A DNA stretch of 64,000 bases from Paenibacillus radicis (ex Xue et al. 2023) (GCF_024722015.1 NZ_JANQBD010000019.1:124001-188000); one strand, 5' to 3'; counted from the first letter of the stretch, positions 7,677 to 16,821 are shown. Program-made: numbers and translations. The notes: a model not told the origin generated them from the sequence alone.

Positions 7677-8447
7677 TTAGTAAAGTGAAATTAGCTTTGC
7701 AGGAAGTATGGACACCGACAACCTTGAGGAAATAAAAGCAGTACCACCCCATGTCAAAAGGTTTTCGACATAGCCTAATGTATCTGCATTAAATGTACCA
7801 ATGATTCGTTGCAATGCAAGTAAGTCATAGCTCATGCTTTTTTCATCTGTCACAATAGGATATAGCGCTCCCAGAGCAAGAACCTCACCCTTAGTCGGAG
7901 TTTTCAGCTTTCCGTTATCATTGTAATATTGCGATAAATAATCGTAGCCCTTATTGCTTATGTCTATGGTAAAAAGCACATCAAGTCGAGGGCTCCCCAC
8001 ACTAACCTTATAGTTATCCTCATAATTCACATTAAACGTATAGTAACTATTATATGCATCGACATCGAACAGCTTCCTCAGAACCTTATTTCTGAAGGAA
8101 TAAATATAAGAACTAATGTATCCTCCGCTACCTCCGGAATCAATAGTAACTAATATGTCCGCTACTTTATCTTTGTCAAAATCCCCGAGGAACAGTCTGC
8201 CATTATAGCCGGCGTTATTCGGAGAATTCACCGTTGTTCTAATTTTGGAATGCCCATCTTGGATGACGAGGGTTATATGATCAGCAAACAATCCTGATTG
8301 TCCATCGGGTTTATTGCCGTATAAGTACACGTTATCAAGTATTCCGTCTCCGGTTACATCGGCTTGCTTCATATCCAGTAAAAATAGATTGTTTGACATA
8401 GGATTTCTTCCATACATTTGTTGGTATCCTTGAGATTGCCAGCTCAT
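7677..8447 (-). CDS. FG-GAP/VCBS-repeat protein without signal peptide
   Basis: A 256-residue protein with two calcium-loop-like FG-GAP stretches: DVTGDGILDNVYLYG near 30-44 and GDFDKDKVADILVTID near 88-103. The rest is aromatic and Ser/Asn/Gly-rich, with no membrane helix and no signal peptide. The start is supported by ACGGAGG upstream on the minus strand. Related short VCBS proteins of Bacillales are sometimes found in spore coats, which would explain the absence of an export signal; that is only a suggestion. A second FG-GAP protein, with a lipobox, lies at 48998-49555. Confidence 0.7.
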   Translation of the reverse strand: MSWQSQGYQQMYGRNPMSNNLFLLDMKQADVTGDGILDNVYLYGNKPDGQSGLFADHITLVIQDGHSKIRTTVNSPNNAGYNGRLFLGDFDKDKVADILVTIDSGGSGGYISSYIYSFRNKVLRKLFDVDAYNSYYTFNVNYEDNYKVSVGSPRLDVLFTIDISNKGYDYLSQYYNDNGKLKTPTKGEVLALGALYPIVTDEKSMSYDLLALQRIIGTFNADTLGYVENLLTWGGTAFISSRLSVSILPAKLISLY

Positions 8448-8544
8448 TGCAAGAACCTCCGTTTACGATTTTGTAGAGTTTTTCCATCGTATGCGGATGC
8501 CTAGTGGAATGTGTTTTGAAGCTATTAAAACAGCCTGGTGCCTG

Positions 8545-8634
8545 TTACGGCGCTGGGCTGCTGAATTTTAGAACCATTTTTCCGGATTGGTGGATGTCCT
8601 TAAAGGCTTCTATGATTTCTTCTTTGCTGTTCCT
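8545..8634 (-). pseudogene. 3' remnant of a zinc-type alcohol dehydrogenase/quinone oxidoreductase gene
   Basis: The minus strand reads ...EEIIEAFKDIHQSGKMV... followed by LKFSSPAP and a stop at 8545-8547. This is the characteristic C-terminal end of medium-chain (MDR) quinone oxidoreductases. Upstream the frame is closed after about 30 codons and no further enzyme sequence can be followed, although another frame continues as KPHFDPLKDDPSD. It appears to be the tail of a deleted gene. Confidence 0.5.
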
Positions 8635-8730
8635 AACTTAAGAGAGTCAGATGGATCGTCTTTTAATGGATCGAAGTGCGGCTTTGCCACCTTATTTATC
8701 TCTAATCAAACTATCTTTATTCGAAGATTA

Positions 8731-8750
8731 ATATCTTGAATTAAAGATAT
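8731..8750. promoter_or_regulatory. Palindrome resembling an MhqR/MarR-type operator
   Basis: ATATCTT-gaatta-AAGATAT is a perfect 7-bp inverted repeat with a 6-bp centre. It matches most positions of the TATCTCGAATTCGAGATA operator known for the quinone-responsive repressor MhqR. It lies between the oxidoreductase remnant and a short broken frame, so its original target may be gone. Confidence 0.35.
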
Positions 8751-8770
8751 GTGAGAAGAGATGATATATC

Positions 8771-8908
8771 ATGAGCAGCAAACAAATGTTCACCAACCGA
8801 ACGCGTATTGAAAGCGCATGAGTATGGTTTATGGAGAAGGCAATAAGACCCTTGACAAGGGAATGCATGTTCGATAACCTCTTAGATGTAATTAAAATAC
8901 ATAAGTAA
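8771..8908 (+). pseudogene. Short open frame interrupted by one in-frame TGA
   Basis: From ATG 8771 the frame reads 16 codons (MSSKQMFTNRTRIESA), a TGA, then 28 further codons to TAA at 8906-8908, including MEKAIRPLTREC. The first part resembles the opening of a TetR-type regulator (TRxRIxxA), but it is too short to be sure. The ribosome binding site is weak. Most likely a gene remnant. Confidence 0.2.
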
Positions 8909-8928
8909 CTATGAGGTGAGGTGGACTA

Positions 8929-9252
8929 ATGCCGTTGTATAAAAAATTGGTGCGTGATGCAATTCCACAAATAATCGAATCCAAAGGGGAATCCTGCATT
9001 TACGAGATTTTGGATAATGATAACTATATAATAGAGTTGCGCAAAAAATTAGATGAAGAAGTTATAGAATATATGAAGGCAGACAATCTGGAGGATGCTA
9101 CTGAAGAGTTGGCGGACATGCTGGAAGTTATTCATGCTTATGCGTCCATTCACGGAGTAAGTATTGAGCAAGCAGAGTCTTTGAGAATGAAGAAGGCAGC
9201 TGAAAGAGGCGGCTTTGCGAAAAGGGTTTTCCTGGTTGAGGTATTGGATTAG
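8929..9252 (+). CDS. MazG-like/phosphoribosyl-ATP pyrophosphohydrolase-like protein
   Basis: A 107-residue all-alpha NTP pyrophosphohydrolase-type protein. It opens MPLYKKLVRDAIPQII, characteristic of a small family often labelled phosphoribosyl-ATP pyrophosphohydrolase-like. The metal-binding pattern is the helix KLDEEVIEY near 43-51 followed by ATEELADMLEVIHA near 63-76 (ExxE...ExxD). Such enzymes remove non-canonical or excess nucleoside triphosphates. It is not near other his genes, so a housekeeping or defence-type nucleotide clean-up role is more likely than histidine synthesis. GAGGTGAGGTGG precedes the ATG. Confidence 0.75.
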   Translation: MPLYKKLVRDAIPQIIESKGESCIYEILDNDNYIIELRKKLDEEVIEYMKADNLEDATEELADMLEVIHAYASIHGVSIEQAESLRMKKAAERGGFAKRVFLVEVLD

Positions 9253-9316
9253 TTCGAATGCGTATATAGTGTGTAAATAAAATCATCCTCATGGAGAGGG
9301 AGAGGAGGCGGCAAAG

Positions 9317-9922
9317 ATCAACATTTATGATACCGTATCTATCCTGGTGGCAGGAGTTGTATTTCTGGCGATGGTATCCATTGTGTATGTGAGCTGGAGG
9401 AATGGAATATCGCCTATGCCTTCCTCGGCTCCAACTCGCCTTGCGGTAGCGAACGAGATCAATCAAATCTCAGGTCGTGGCACGATCGTAGAAGCGGGCT
9501 CAGGCTGGGGAACGCTTGCACTGCATCTAATGCAGCACTGTCCGGGCTGGAGGATCATAGGGATCGAAAATTCGCCGGTACCTTTGTGGGTTTCGAGAAC
9601 ATGGGTCAGGGTGGCTTTTCCTAAAATATCCGGAAACTCTGAAGCTTCGGCTGTCACACGTGACCCTATTGCCTTCATCCGCGGTGATATTTACGACTAT
9701 CCTTATGAAAGTGCGGATGTTGTTGTGTGCTACTTGTACCCTGGCGCGATGAAGCGGCTTAGCGTAATTCTTGGGGAGCGGCTGGCGCCGAACGCGCGGA
9801 TTGTCAGCATTTGTTTCGCACTACCCGGCTGGCGGCCGGAAAGAGTAGTTACATGCGGAGATGTATTCCGTACCAAGGTATACGTATATACCATGGAGGG
9901 AAATGATCGTGGGGCGGGTTAA
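9317..9922 (+). CDS. Membrane-anchored class I SAM-dependent methyltransferase, start codon unclear
   Basis: The catalytic part shows a SAM-binding glycine motif (VEAGSGWGTLALHL), an acidic strand end (IIGIENSP) and DVVVCYLYPGAM, typical of a Rossmann methyltransferase. An N-terminal helix (SILVAGVVFLAMVSIVYVSW) anchors it to the membrane. The first standard start, GTG 9347, would cut that helix. The strong SD GGAGAGGAGG at 9298-9308 instead points to about 9317-9323, where only ATC (9317) and ATT (9323) lie in frame. The start given is therefore a proposal of about 201 residues. The substrate is unknown. Confidence 0.65.
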   Translation: MNIYDTVSILVAGVVFLAMVSIVYVSWRNGISPMPSSAPTRLAVANEINQISGRGTIVEAGSGWGTLALHLMQHCPGWRIIGIENSPVPLWVSRTWVRVAFPKISGNSEASAVTRDPIAFIRGDIYDYPYESADVVVCYLYPGAMKRLSVILGERLAPNARIVSICFALPGWRPERVVTCGDVFRTKVYVYTMEGNDRGAG

Positions 9923-9944
9923 AAGCTAGTAAGGTAGCTTGCCT

Positions 9945-10112
9945 TTTTATCTTCATCGAATGAGCTTCGAATAGAAGCTTTTCTAATAATATCAGAATTA
10001 ATAAGTTTTCAGCGGAGCTGAACAATTCTGATATTGCAAGAAAAGCTACCGCTAAGACACGAATGTATCTTCATCGAATGAGCTTCGAATAGAAGCTTTT
10101 CTTATAATTCTC
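9945..10112. repeat. Repeat A copy 1 (118-bp hairpin repeat, one unit plus partial)
   Basis: One full 118-bp unit and the start of the next; TCTTCATC recurs at 9950 and 10068. The central hairpin arms are AATATCAGAATT (9988-9999) and AATTCTGATATT (10024-10035), a perfect pair whose sequence differs from other copies. It is nested between AGCTTTTCT and AGAAAAGCT arms and around TTCAGC-GGA-GCTGAA. It fills most of the gap between the methyltransferase and the sensor kinase. Confidence 0.85.
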
Positions 10113-10206
10113 ATATCTTAGGGTAAACGCTTGCGTTGTGGAGCAATTCGTTCTACAATACTCCCAACCATTGAAATCGCTATCATTTAATAAAGGAATG
10201 AAGAAC

Positions 10207-11985
10207 ATGGTGGGGAAACTTTTTGCGTTTAACAAGAGCATTTTTGGCAGACTCCTAGCAACTTTTATTCTACTTAGTATTATTCCCATGAGTGTAGTTG
10301 GTCTCGTATCTTTTAAAGTTTCTGAGAAGCTGCTGGATGCGCAGGTAAGCAAATCAAATATTGATACACTTGAGCAAATCGACAAAAATATAAGTGTGCT
10401 TCTTGACCAAGTCAGTGCAATCGTAAACATCTACAATATGAATGATGAGCTGGAGTCGATGCTAACCAAAACTTATAGCAATATCTACGACCAGCTTCAA
10501 GATCAGGCCAAAGTGGAGAACAGTATGCTGCGTTATTCCTTTGCATTTGATTGGCTTAATTTCCAATCCTTTCTCATCGGTCAAAATGGGCTTATCTATA
10601 CTCAAAACTATCAGAACAATATCGTAGATCCTGACCGCCTTCTGGGCTATCAATGGAATGACTATCTGGCTAAAGTACCTGATAGAATCACTTGGCTTAG
10701 CACCCACAAAAGCTTCTTGAAGAACAACGAAGGAGTCAACGTATTTACAGCAGCCAAATTATTACAGACAGCTAATACGAACAAGTCTTATGGCGTATTC
10801 GTCTTAAGTGTCAATGAAAATAATTTATATAACATTTATAAAAACCTGTTGAACAATGGGAAGGAAATTTTTATTCTGGATTCTAACTTGAACATCATCT
10901 CACACAGCAATAGAGAGCGGGTTGGCGGAAAGATGGAAGGCGAACCTTATGTACAATGGTTATCTGATAACGATGAGAGCTACAAAATTTCCACGATCAA
11001 CAACGAGAAGTACCTCACTTTATATAAAAAGATAAGCCGGGTGGATTGGTACATTGTCGAGAAAATTCCGATGTCCGCGATTTACAAAGACATCGATGTG
11101 TTGAAATCAAAAGTGTTTCTTATTGCCTTTATTTGTGTCTTACTGTCCTTGGCAGCTGCTTTGTTCATTTCTCGAACGATCGCCATGCCGCTTGGGAAAT
11201 TATCGAGACGGATTCAAACCTATTTGCTAAAAGGAAATTCCGAATCTATCAAATCGCCCTCACCGGTAAATGAGATTAATTTGTTGACCACCGAATACGA
11301 TAACATGATCAATAAACTTGATCGGACGATTGGCGATTTAGTGAAAAATCAGGAAGAGAAGCGGGTGGCTGAGCTGCAGGCACTGCAAATGCAGATTAAT
11401 CCCCATTTTTTGTACAATACGCTGAATTCTATTAAATGCTTGGTCTGGGTCCAAAAAACGCATTTAATCGAACCTACCATCAACGCGCTCGTCAATTTGC
11501 TCGAACAAACGATTAACCGTAGTGACGAGCTTATCAGCATCCAGGATGAAATCGATAATATCGATCACTATATTTATATTCAACAAATACGAACGTCCCA
11601 AACGATCACGATGAATTACAAAATAGATGAACAGCTCATGCCATACAAGCTGCCGAAGCTGCTCTTACAGCCCATCATTGAAAATGCAATTTTCCACGGG
11701 ATCGAACCGAATAAGACAACCGGCACCATTTCGGTGTATGGATCGTCATACAGAGGCGGCATAAAAATTGAAATTATCGATAACGGAGTTGGAATGAGCG
11801 AGGAAGATATCGATCGTATTTTTAACGAAACAGGCAATCAATCCTCCTCACGCTTCAGCGGGATAGGAGTTCGCAACGTCGATGAACGATTGAAATTGAA
11901 TTTCGGATTACAATATGGTTTAACGATAAATAGCCAGCCTGGGATGGGGACATCGGTTACCCTTACACTTCCAAAAGTACAATGA
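10207..11985 (+). CDS. YesM-type sensor histidine kinase of carbohydrate locus A
   Basis: A membrane sensor of about 592 residues: TM1 near the N-terminus (LLATFILLSIIPMSVVGLV), a large extracytoplasmic dCache-like domain, TM2 (FLIAFICVLLSLAAALFIS), HAMP, then His_kinase/HATPase_c. The H-box is QINPHFLYNTLNSI, the N-box ENAIFHGIEPN and the G-box DNGVGM. The open frame begins at a GTG at 10138, but AAAGGA at 10192-10197 favours ATG 10207. The response regulator follows 21 bases later. In Bacillales such pairs sense oligosaccharides and switch on the adjacent ABC transporter, so the reverse-strand binding-protein operon ending at 13710 is the likely target. Confidence 0.88.
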   Translation: MVGKLFAFNKSIFGRLLATFILLSIIPMSVVGLVSFKVSEKLLDAQVSKSNIDTLEQIDKNISVLLDQVSAIVNIYNMNDELESMLTKTYSNIYDQLQDQAKVENSMLRYSFAFDWLNFQSFLIGQNGLIYTQNYQNNIVDPDRLLGYQWNDYLAKVPDRITWLSTHKSFLKNNEGVNVFTAAKLLQTANTNKSYGVFVLSVNENNLYNIYKNLLNNGKEIFILDSNLNIISHSNRERVGGKMEGEPYVQWLSDNDESYKISTINNEKYLTLYKKISRVDWYIVEKIPMSAIYKDIDVLKSKVFLIAFICVLLSLAAALFISRTIAMPLGKLSRRIQTYLLKGNSESIKSPSPVNEINLLTTEYDNMINKLDRTIGDLVKNQEEKRVAELQALQMQINPHFLYNTLNSIKCLVWVQKTHLIEPTINALVNLLEQTINRSDELISIQDEIDNIDHYIYIQQIRTSQTITMNYKIDEQLMPYKLPKLLLQPIIENAIFHGIEPNKTTGTISVYGSSYRGGIKIEIIDNGVGMSEEDIDRIFNETGNQSSSRFSGIGVRNVDERLKLNFGLQYGLTINSQPGMGTSVTLTLPKVQ

Positions 11986-12006
11986 GATTGAAAGAGGTGA
12001 AAGCAC

Positions 12007-13566
12007 ATGTATAAGGTCATCATTGTAGACGATGAAAAGCTGTTACGCCAAGGCTTTATCCATATGACGGACTGGTCCGTAAACGGCTTTGAAATCGTTG
12101 GTGACGCGTCCAACGGAATCGAAGCATTGGAGCTTGTAGAACGTTATCAGCCTGACATTGTTGTGACGGATATTCGCATGCCTGGCATGGACGGAATTGA
12201 ATTGACTCGAATCCTTAAGCAGAGATATAAGGACATTCAGGTCATAGTGTTGAGCAGCTATAATGATTTTGAATATGTGAAGGAAACGCTGCAGCTGGGT
12301 GCGCTGGACTATATTTTGAAGCCTAAGATGCAATATACCGACTTGGTGAACGCCATGGAAAAGGCCAAAGCGAACAAACATCATAAGGAGCTGGCTAAGG
12401 ATACTCAAAGCGAACTAAGGAAAAAGTCCATGCAGAGCTTCTTTAAAAGCCTACTGTGTGAGACCAGCCAAACCGATGAGGCGATCCTGGAACAGATTAT
12501 AGCTTTTAGTCTACCGCTGCAGCCAGGTCCTATGCGTTTAATATCGATTCAACTTGAGCTTCTGGAAACCAATTCTGCCTCGGATGCTCCCCAAGAGGGA
12601 GAGTTCACAAATACTATAGTTAACGAATTGCAAGCCATGCTCCTGCAGCAACAGAATGGCTGCTGCTTTGCGGTTAATCCGCTGCAGCTTATCGTCATTA
12701 TGAACACGTCAGAGGACGAGTACAGGGATCTGATTGCTCCTGCTTTTGCAGCCTGCGATGTGCAGCACTGGCTATGCGTGAGCGAATTGTTTTCCGAATT
12801 CAGCGATATTCCTTCGGTATATCAAAGACTGCTGGCCCTCTCGCCGTACCGGTTTTACATAAATTCAGGTTCGGTAATGAAGGAGGCTGAGCTTGCAGAG
12901 CTTAAAACCAGCATGGATTTGCCATTTAAAAACTTTAACGAGTACATTGATAAACAAGACTTCCCAGGAATTTACGAGAAGGTGCAGCAGTTCATTACAG
13001 ACAGCATTCAAACTAAGAATTACATAGACCCCTATGCCATACGGAATGGATTTATTGAAGTTTGCTACTATATTATCCATAGACTTGATGAGATGGGATT
13101 AGAGATCGACGAGCTCCACAAGCGCAAGATTACTTTTTTTAAATCAATTGAGAATACCCGGAATGTGACCGATTGTTTACAGGTGCTTAAGCATATATTG
13201 AACGAAATTGAAACTTTTTTGAAGGATAGCCGGAATGGGAATTACAGTCCTACGGTAAAATCCATTATTTATTTCATTCATCAGCATTACAGGGAGGATA
13301 TTTCCTTGCAATCCATCGCGCTTCAATTCCATCTTAACAAAAGCTATCTAAGCCAGTTATTTAAATTGCAAACAGGGGAAACTCTCAATAATTACTTAAT
13401 AAACCTGCGAATTGATGAAGCGAAAGCACTGTTGAGGCAGTCCAGCTCTAACATTTATACGGTTTGCCAAGCGATCGGTTATTCAAATCCGAGCTACTTC
13501 GGTCAAGTATTCAAAAAGGTAGTCGGCATGAAGCCTTCCGAGTATAGCAAATTGTACAATAAATAA
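12007..13566 (+). CDS. YesN-type response regulator with AraC DNA-binding domain
   Basis: A 519-residue regulator. The receiver domain is at 1-120 with acidic pocket VDDEK, the phospho-acceptor Asp in VVTDIRMPGMDG near 56 and Lys in ILKPK. A long linker follows, then two AraC helix-turn-helix motifs in the last 100 residues (SLQSIALQFHLNKSYLSQLFK, split over two helices, and YTVCQAIGYSNPSYFGQVFKK). The ribosome binding site is GAAAGAGGTGA. It forms an operon with the preceding kinase and a terminator follows directly. Confidence 0.9.
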   Translation: MYKVIIVDDEKLLRQGFIHMTDWSVNGFEIVGDASNGIEALELVERYQPDIVVTDIRMPGMDGIELTRILKQRYKDIQVIVLSSYNDFEYVKETLQLGALDYILKPKMQYTDLVNAMEKAKANKHHKELAKDTQSELRKKSMQSFFKSLLCETSQTDEAILEQIIAFSLPLQPGPMRLISIQLELLETNSASDAPQEGEFTNTIVNELQAMLLQQQNGCCFAVNPLQLIVIMNTSEDEYRDLIAPAFAACDVQHWLCVSELFSEFSDIPSVYQRLLALSPYRFYINSGSVMKEAELAELKTSMDLPFKNFNEYIDKQDFPGIYEKVQQFITDSIQTKNYIDPYAIRNGFIEVCYYIIHRLDEMGLEIDELHKRKITFFKSIENTRNVTDCLQVLKHILNEIETFLKDSRNGNYSPTVKSIIYFIHQHYREDISLQSIALQFHLNKSYLSQLFKLQTGETLNNYLINLRIDEAKALLRQSSSNIYTVCQAIGYSNPSYFGQVFKKVVGMKPSEYSKLYNK

Positions 13567-13590
13567 TGAAAAGCCTGCTGATGGCATAAT

Positions 13591-13638
13591 AAAAACCTAG
13601 CGGGAGATGATTTGTTATCACCCCGCTAGGTCCTTTTT
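13591..13638. terminator. Bidirectional terminator between yesN-type gene and SLH glycosidase
   Basis: ACCTAGCGGG at 13595-13604 pairs perfectly with CCCGCTAGGT at 13622-13631; A-run before and T-run after allow use from both strands. It serves the regulator operon and the convergent SLH glycosidase gene. Confidence 0.88.
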
Positions 13639-13709
13639 AAATCTTAGAGCAGCCCACCTACGTTTGTGTGTCGAGAGGAAGGGGAGGACTTATCCACCTT
13701 CACTTACCG

Positions 13710-16700
13710 CTACTGTGGAGCAGCTTGAAGCATTCTAATCACAGTGACGACAACCTCTGCTCTAGTCGCTCTTTCGTTAGGCGCGAAGAGATTGGCGCTT
13801 CGTCCGTTAACGATTCCCTTTGCAGTTGCAGCTGCTACATAGCCTTTGGCCCATGAAGGAATGTCAGCTTCATCGGCGAAGCTTGGTTTAGTCAGATTAT
13901 TATCTGACAGCTTCAATGCCCGGCCTACTATGGCAGCTATCTCAGCTCGGGAGATCGGCTGGTCGGGGCGGAAGGTGTTATCTTCATAGCCAGTGATCCA
14001 ACCTGCGTTAACAGCGCTGCTGACGCCCTCTAACGCCCAGCTTGGAATCTGATTGGCGTCAGAGAAAGCCAGCTTTTCTGTCTTTCCTTGCAAATGCAAG
14101 GCTCTGGATATCATTAACGTAAACTCAGCTCGGGTAATCATGTGATCGGGCAGGAAAGAGCCATCGCTGTACCCGTTAATGATTCCTTTGCTTGCTCCAT
14201 CCTCAATCTGTGCTTGTGCCCAGTGCCCCTGAATATCCTTCCAATTCATACTTTCCGATGGTTTTGACTTATCTTCAGGCTTGGAAGCTTCTTTATTCTT
14301 GGCAAAAACTGCAAATTTGGTAAAGTGGTCTACGGTTGCCGTAATGGTAGTGCCGCTAACGGTACCGCCTATTTCCACCCATGTCTTTGCAGACTCGTCA
14401 TAATAGAAGATGGAAGCCAGATTATCTCTTAATAAGGCAGCATCCAACTGTAGCGTAAGAGTAACCGGATTTTTAAAATTGCCATTGATATTCTTTGAAA
14501 TTTCGAAAATAGGACTGATCAGCTTCATCTTATCGGTTTTCAGGCTGTCCGTCAGTTCAAGCTTTTGAATGCTGATTTGAGCTGCTTCGCTGAGCGCTCC
14601 TTCAGGAATCACAACCGATGCTTCATCCCCTAAGCTGACTTTACCTGAAGCCCCGGCAGCTATCGATATGCTGTTTGAAGGTTGCGTATTCACCGATGCA
14701 CCGCCACCTCCACGTGAAGACGAGTGGGAGCCGGTGGATTGTGCAGCTGTAAATTTAAAAGCAGTGATCGAATGAGCAGGATACGTGTAGTTAAAAGTAT
14801 TCGAGTTGATAGCGAGCACACTCGTGTCAATGTCCACTGTATTCGGCTTTTCATTGGTGTTAATGTCTTCAAGCTTATCCGAGTTCAAGGTCCATACTTC
14901 AGCCGACTGTGCTTTATAACCGGATAGTTCCACAGCGGAAGCTACTGCATCGGTTGCGTCTTGATTCAGAACAATCATATACAGATCATTATCGGTTCTG
15001 GAAGCTACCGTCATCAATTTGCTAATATTTTGATCCTGGTTGTCAATATTGACCGTTCTTACCGGATTATTATCGATGGTCGATTTCACTTGGTTTGCAC
15101 CGCTCATATGCGTAAACATTTTGTACATGTAAGCGGAAGCTGAAGGCAAGAACGTATACGTGTCAAATAATGCCATAGGTACGGCAGACTTGTTCTCGAA
15201 CCATCTGTCAATCAGCGAATGCCTCAAAGCGTATTCCAAATCCATATCGATAAAATGCATGAGCATATTGGCGGTTTGCAGAGTAGCTCCCAAGGACCCC
15301 TCATATAAAAGAGCGGTTTTGGTTACCCCATTCTCCTGATAGGTCTTAGACTCACCATCATGCTGACCGAATTCCGTTACAATTGGCTTGATATTGCGCC
15401 CTGATACTGTAGCGGATGAGTGTGCGATCTCCTTAACTTCTCGAACCCTTGCTTCTGAATCCAACATAGTGGCATAGTGATATTTGGCAACGTTATTTGG
15501 ATCATAAGGAGTAGTCATTGATAAGCCAACCACAGGCTCCTTTTTTATCCCGACGTAAGGATGGATGACAATTCCGTCGTAAGGAACCGTATTGCCAAGT
15601 GCTGCTATGGCGTAGCTCTGGTCCATGGAGCTGTAAATCTTGATTGTCGGATCTACCGCTTTCATCCTGGCATAATATTCGCCAACCCCGGCATGTGTTG
15701 TCTGATAGGTAACTTTAATTTCTTTGCCGGCAGCAGGGATATTGCCATGGGTGCCGTCTCCAAACTTGATCGCACCGGTAGTATAATCCAGTTCAAACGA
15801 ATAGGTTGCTCCGGTCACAGCTAGATTGGATACTTGAGTCCAATTCTGCGCTTGCCAGAGGTCATTTTTGCCTGTAGCAGGGTTATACATATTATTGCCA
15901 ATGGATACCTCTACCTGTGATCCCGCATCAATCGGAGCGTATTTGACATACTTCACCTGGTTCGGCTTGCCATCGCTTTTGGAAGCATCCGTCGGGTCCG
16001 TTTCTCTCCAATCATCAATTAGTCCCGTCTTCTGCTGGGTAAATTTCACCGTACCGCCATTGGCATATAAATAGGCCGTCTTTAGATCGGAATTACTGTT
16101 TAAAGCTAGCACTGCGGGATCCTGGGAAATAATTTGCCCAGACATCCAATAATTTTGGCCATAAAAATTAATTTCATTTCCAAGCTCAAAGGTTTTGATG
16201 TTATAGGGGGCCGGATGTCCATTCTGTGCGCGCTTCATCGCCCATGGATGTGCAGCGTCGGCAGGAGAATTCAAATACTCTACGAGCTCGGCGGCATCCT
16301 GCGGGTTCCCGTTCCCTACATTATATACATAGGGCGTATCGAAGCCATGCTTTTCAGAATAACGCATAGCTTCATCCAAGCCAAAATCGGCTTTCTCCGG
16401 GCCGTTGCCTAAATAAGGGTTGACCTCATTCAATCTTTGATCAACAGGTCCTATGGAGCGTTTCCACCAAAAAAGGTTAGCTGTTGTCCCACCCGGATAC
16501 CGAAGGGATTTCAAACCGATATCGGCTAGTTTCTTGTCAAACTCGGCATAAACACTTTTAGTAACAGGATCCCACATGCCGACTCCATTGACAAAATAGC
16601 GATGGTTGACGCCGAACAGGCCAGGTTTGATAGAATGAAGCACATTATTTGCTTCTACCGTGATTTTCGTGCTCGATGCTTCAGCAGCAGCGACAGCTTG

Positions 16701-16784
16701 AGGAGTCATCACGCCTCCTACAAACATGGATGCAAATAACAATAGGCTCGTGAATCCGCTTACACTTTTATTGAATGATTGCAT
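13710..16784 (-). CDS. Secreted SLH-anchored glycoside hydrolase, alpha-L-arabinofuranosidase-like
   Basis: A 1024-residue exported protein. A signal peptide (about 1-33, ending AVAAAEA) is followed by a TIM-barrel catalytic region resembling GH51/GH39-type retaining enzymes: SLRYPGGTTANLFWW near 95-109, acid/base candidate in FELGNEINFYG near 203, nucleophile candidate in PIVTEFGQHDGE. After a Ser/Gly linker (SSRGGGG) comes a ZU5-like beta domain with VVIPEGAL, then three SLH domains in the last 180 residues that fix the protein to pyruvylated wall polymer. GGGAGG precedes the ATG. It is the last gene of the reverse-strand locus A operon, behind the sulfatase. Exact GH family is uncertain. 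Confidence 0.8.
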   Translation of the reverse strand: MQSFNKSVSGFTSLLLFASMFVGGVMTPQAVAAAEASSTKITVEANNVLHSIKPGLFGVNHRYFVNGVGMWDPVTKSVYAEFDKKLADIGLKSLRYPGGTTANLFWWKRSIGPVDQRLNEVNPYLGNGPEKADFGLDEAMRYSEKHGFDTPYVYNVGNGNPQDAAELVEYLNSPADAAHPWAMKRAQNGHPAPYNIKTFELGNEINFYGQNYWMSGQIISQDPAVLALNSNSDLKTAYLYANGGTVKFTQQKTGLIDDWRETDPTDASKSDGKPNQVKYVKYAPIDAGSQVEVSIGNNMYNPATGKNDLWQAQNWTQVSNLAVTGATYSFELDYTTGAIKFGDGTHGNIPAAGKEIKVTYQTTHAGVGEYYARMKAVDPTIKIYSSMDQSYAIAALGNTVPYDGIVIHPYVGIKKEPVVGLSMTTPYDPNNVAKYHYATMLDSEARVREVKEIAHSSATVSGRNIKPIVTEFGQHDGESKTYQENGVTKTALLYEGSLGATLQTANMLMHFIDMDLEYALRHSLIDRWFENKSAVPMALFDTYTFLPSASAYMYKMFTHMSGANQVKSTIDNNPVRTVNIDNQDQNISKLMTVASRTDNDLYMIVLNQDATDAVASAVELSGYKAQSAEVWTLNSDKLEDINTNEKPNTVDIDTSVLAINSNTFNYTYPAHSITAFKFTAAQSTGSHSSSRGGGGASVNTQPSNSISIAAGASGKVSLGDEASVVIPEGALSEAAQISIQKLELTDSLKTDKMKLISPIFEISKNINGNFKNPVTLTLQLDAALLRDNLASIFYYDESAKTWVEIGGTVSGTTITATVDHFTKFAVFAKNKEASKPEDKSKPSESMNWKDIQGHWAQAQIEDGASKGIINGYSDGSFLPDHMITRAEFTLMISRALHLQGKTEKLAFSDANQIPSWALEGVSSAVNAGWITGYEDNTFRPDQPISRAEIAAIVGRALKLSDNNLTKPSFADEADIPSWAKGYVAAATAKGIVNGRSANLFAPNERATRAEVVVTVIRMLQAAPQ

Positions 16785-16821
16785 TGTTGACCTCCCAAAT
16801 AGTTAATTATAGTTAACGACA

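Noticed and set aside
10122..10135. GGTAAACGCTTGCG as a CcpA (cre) site before the first YesM-type kinase
   Set aside because: Two mismatches to the consensus including both outer positions; too weak to list although AACGC/GCGTT is symmetric.
10138..10206. GTG start of the first YesM-type kinase
   Set aside because: No ribosome binding site precedes it and the added residues have no family match; AAAGGA selects ATG 10207.
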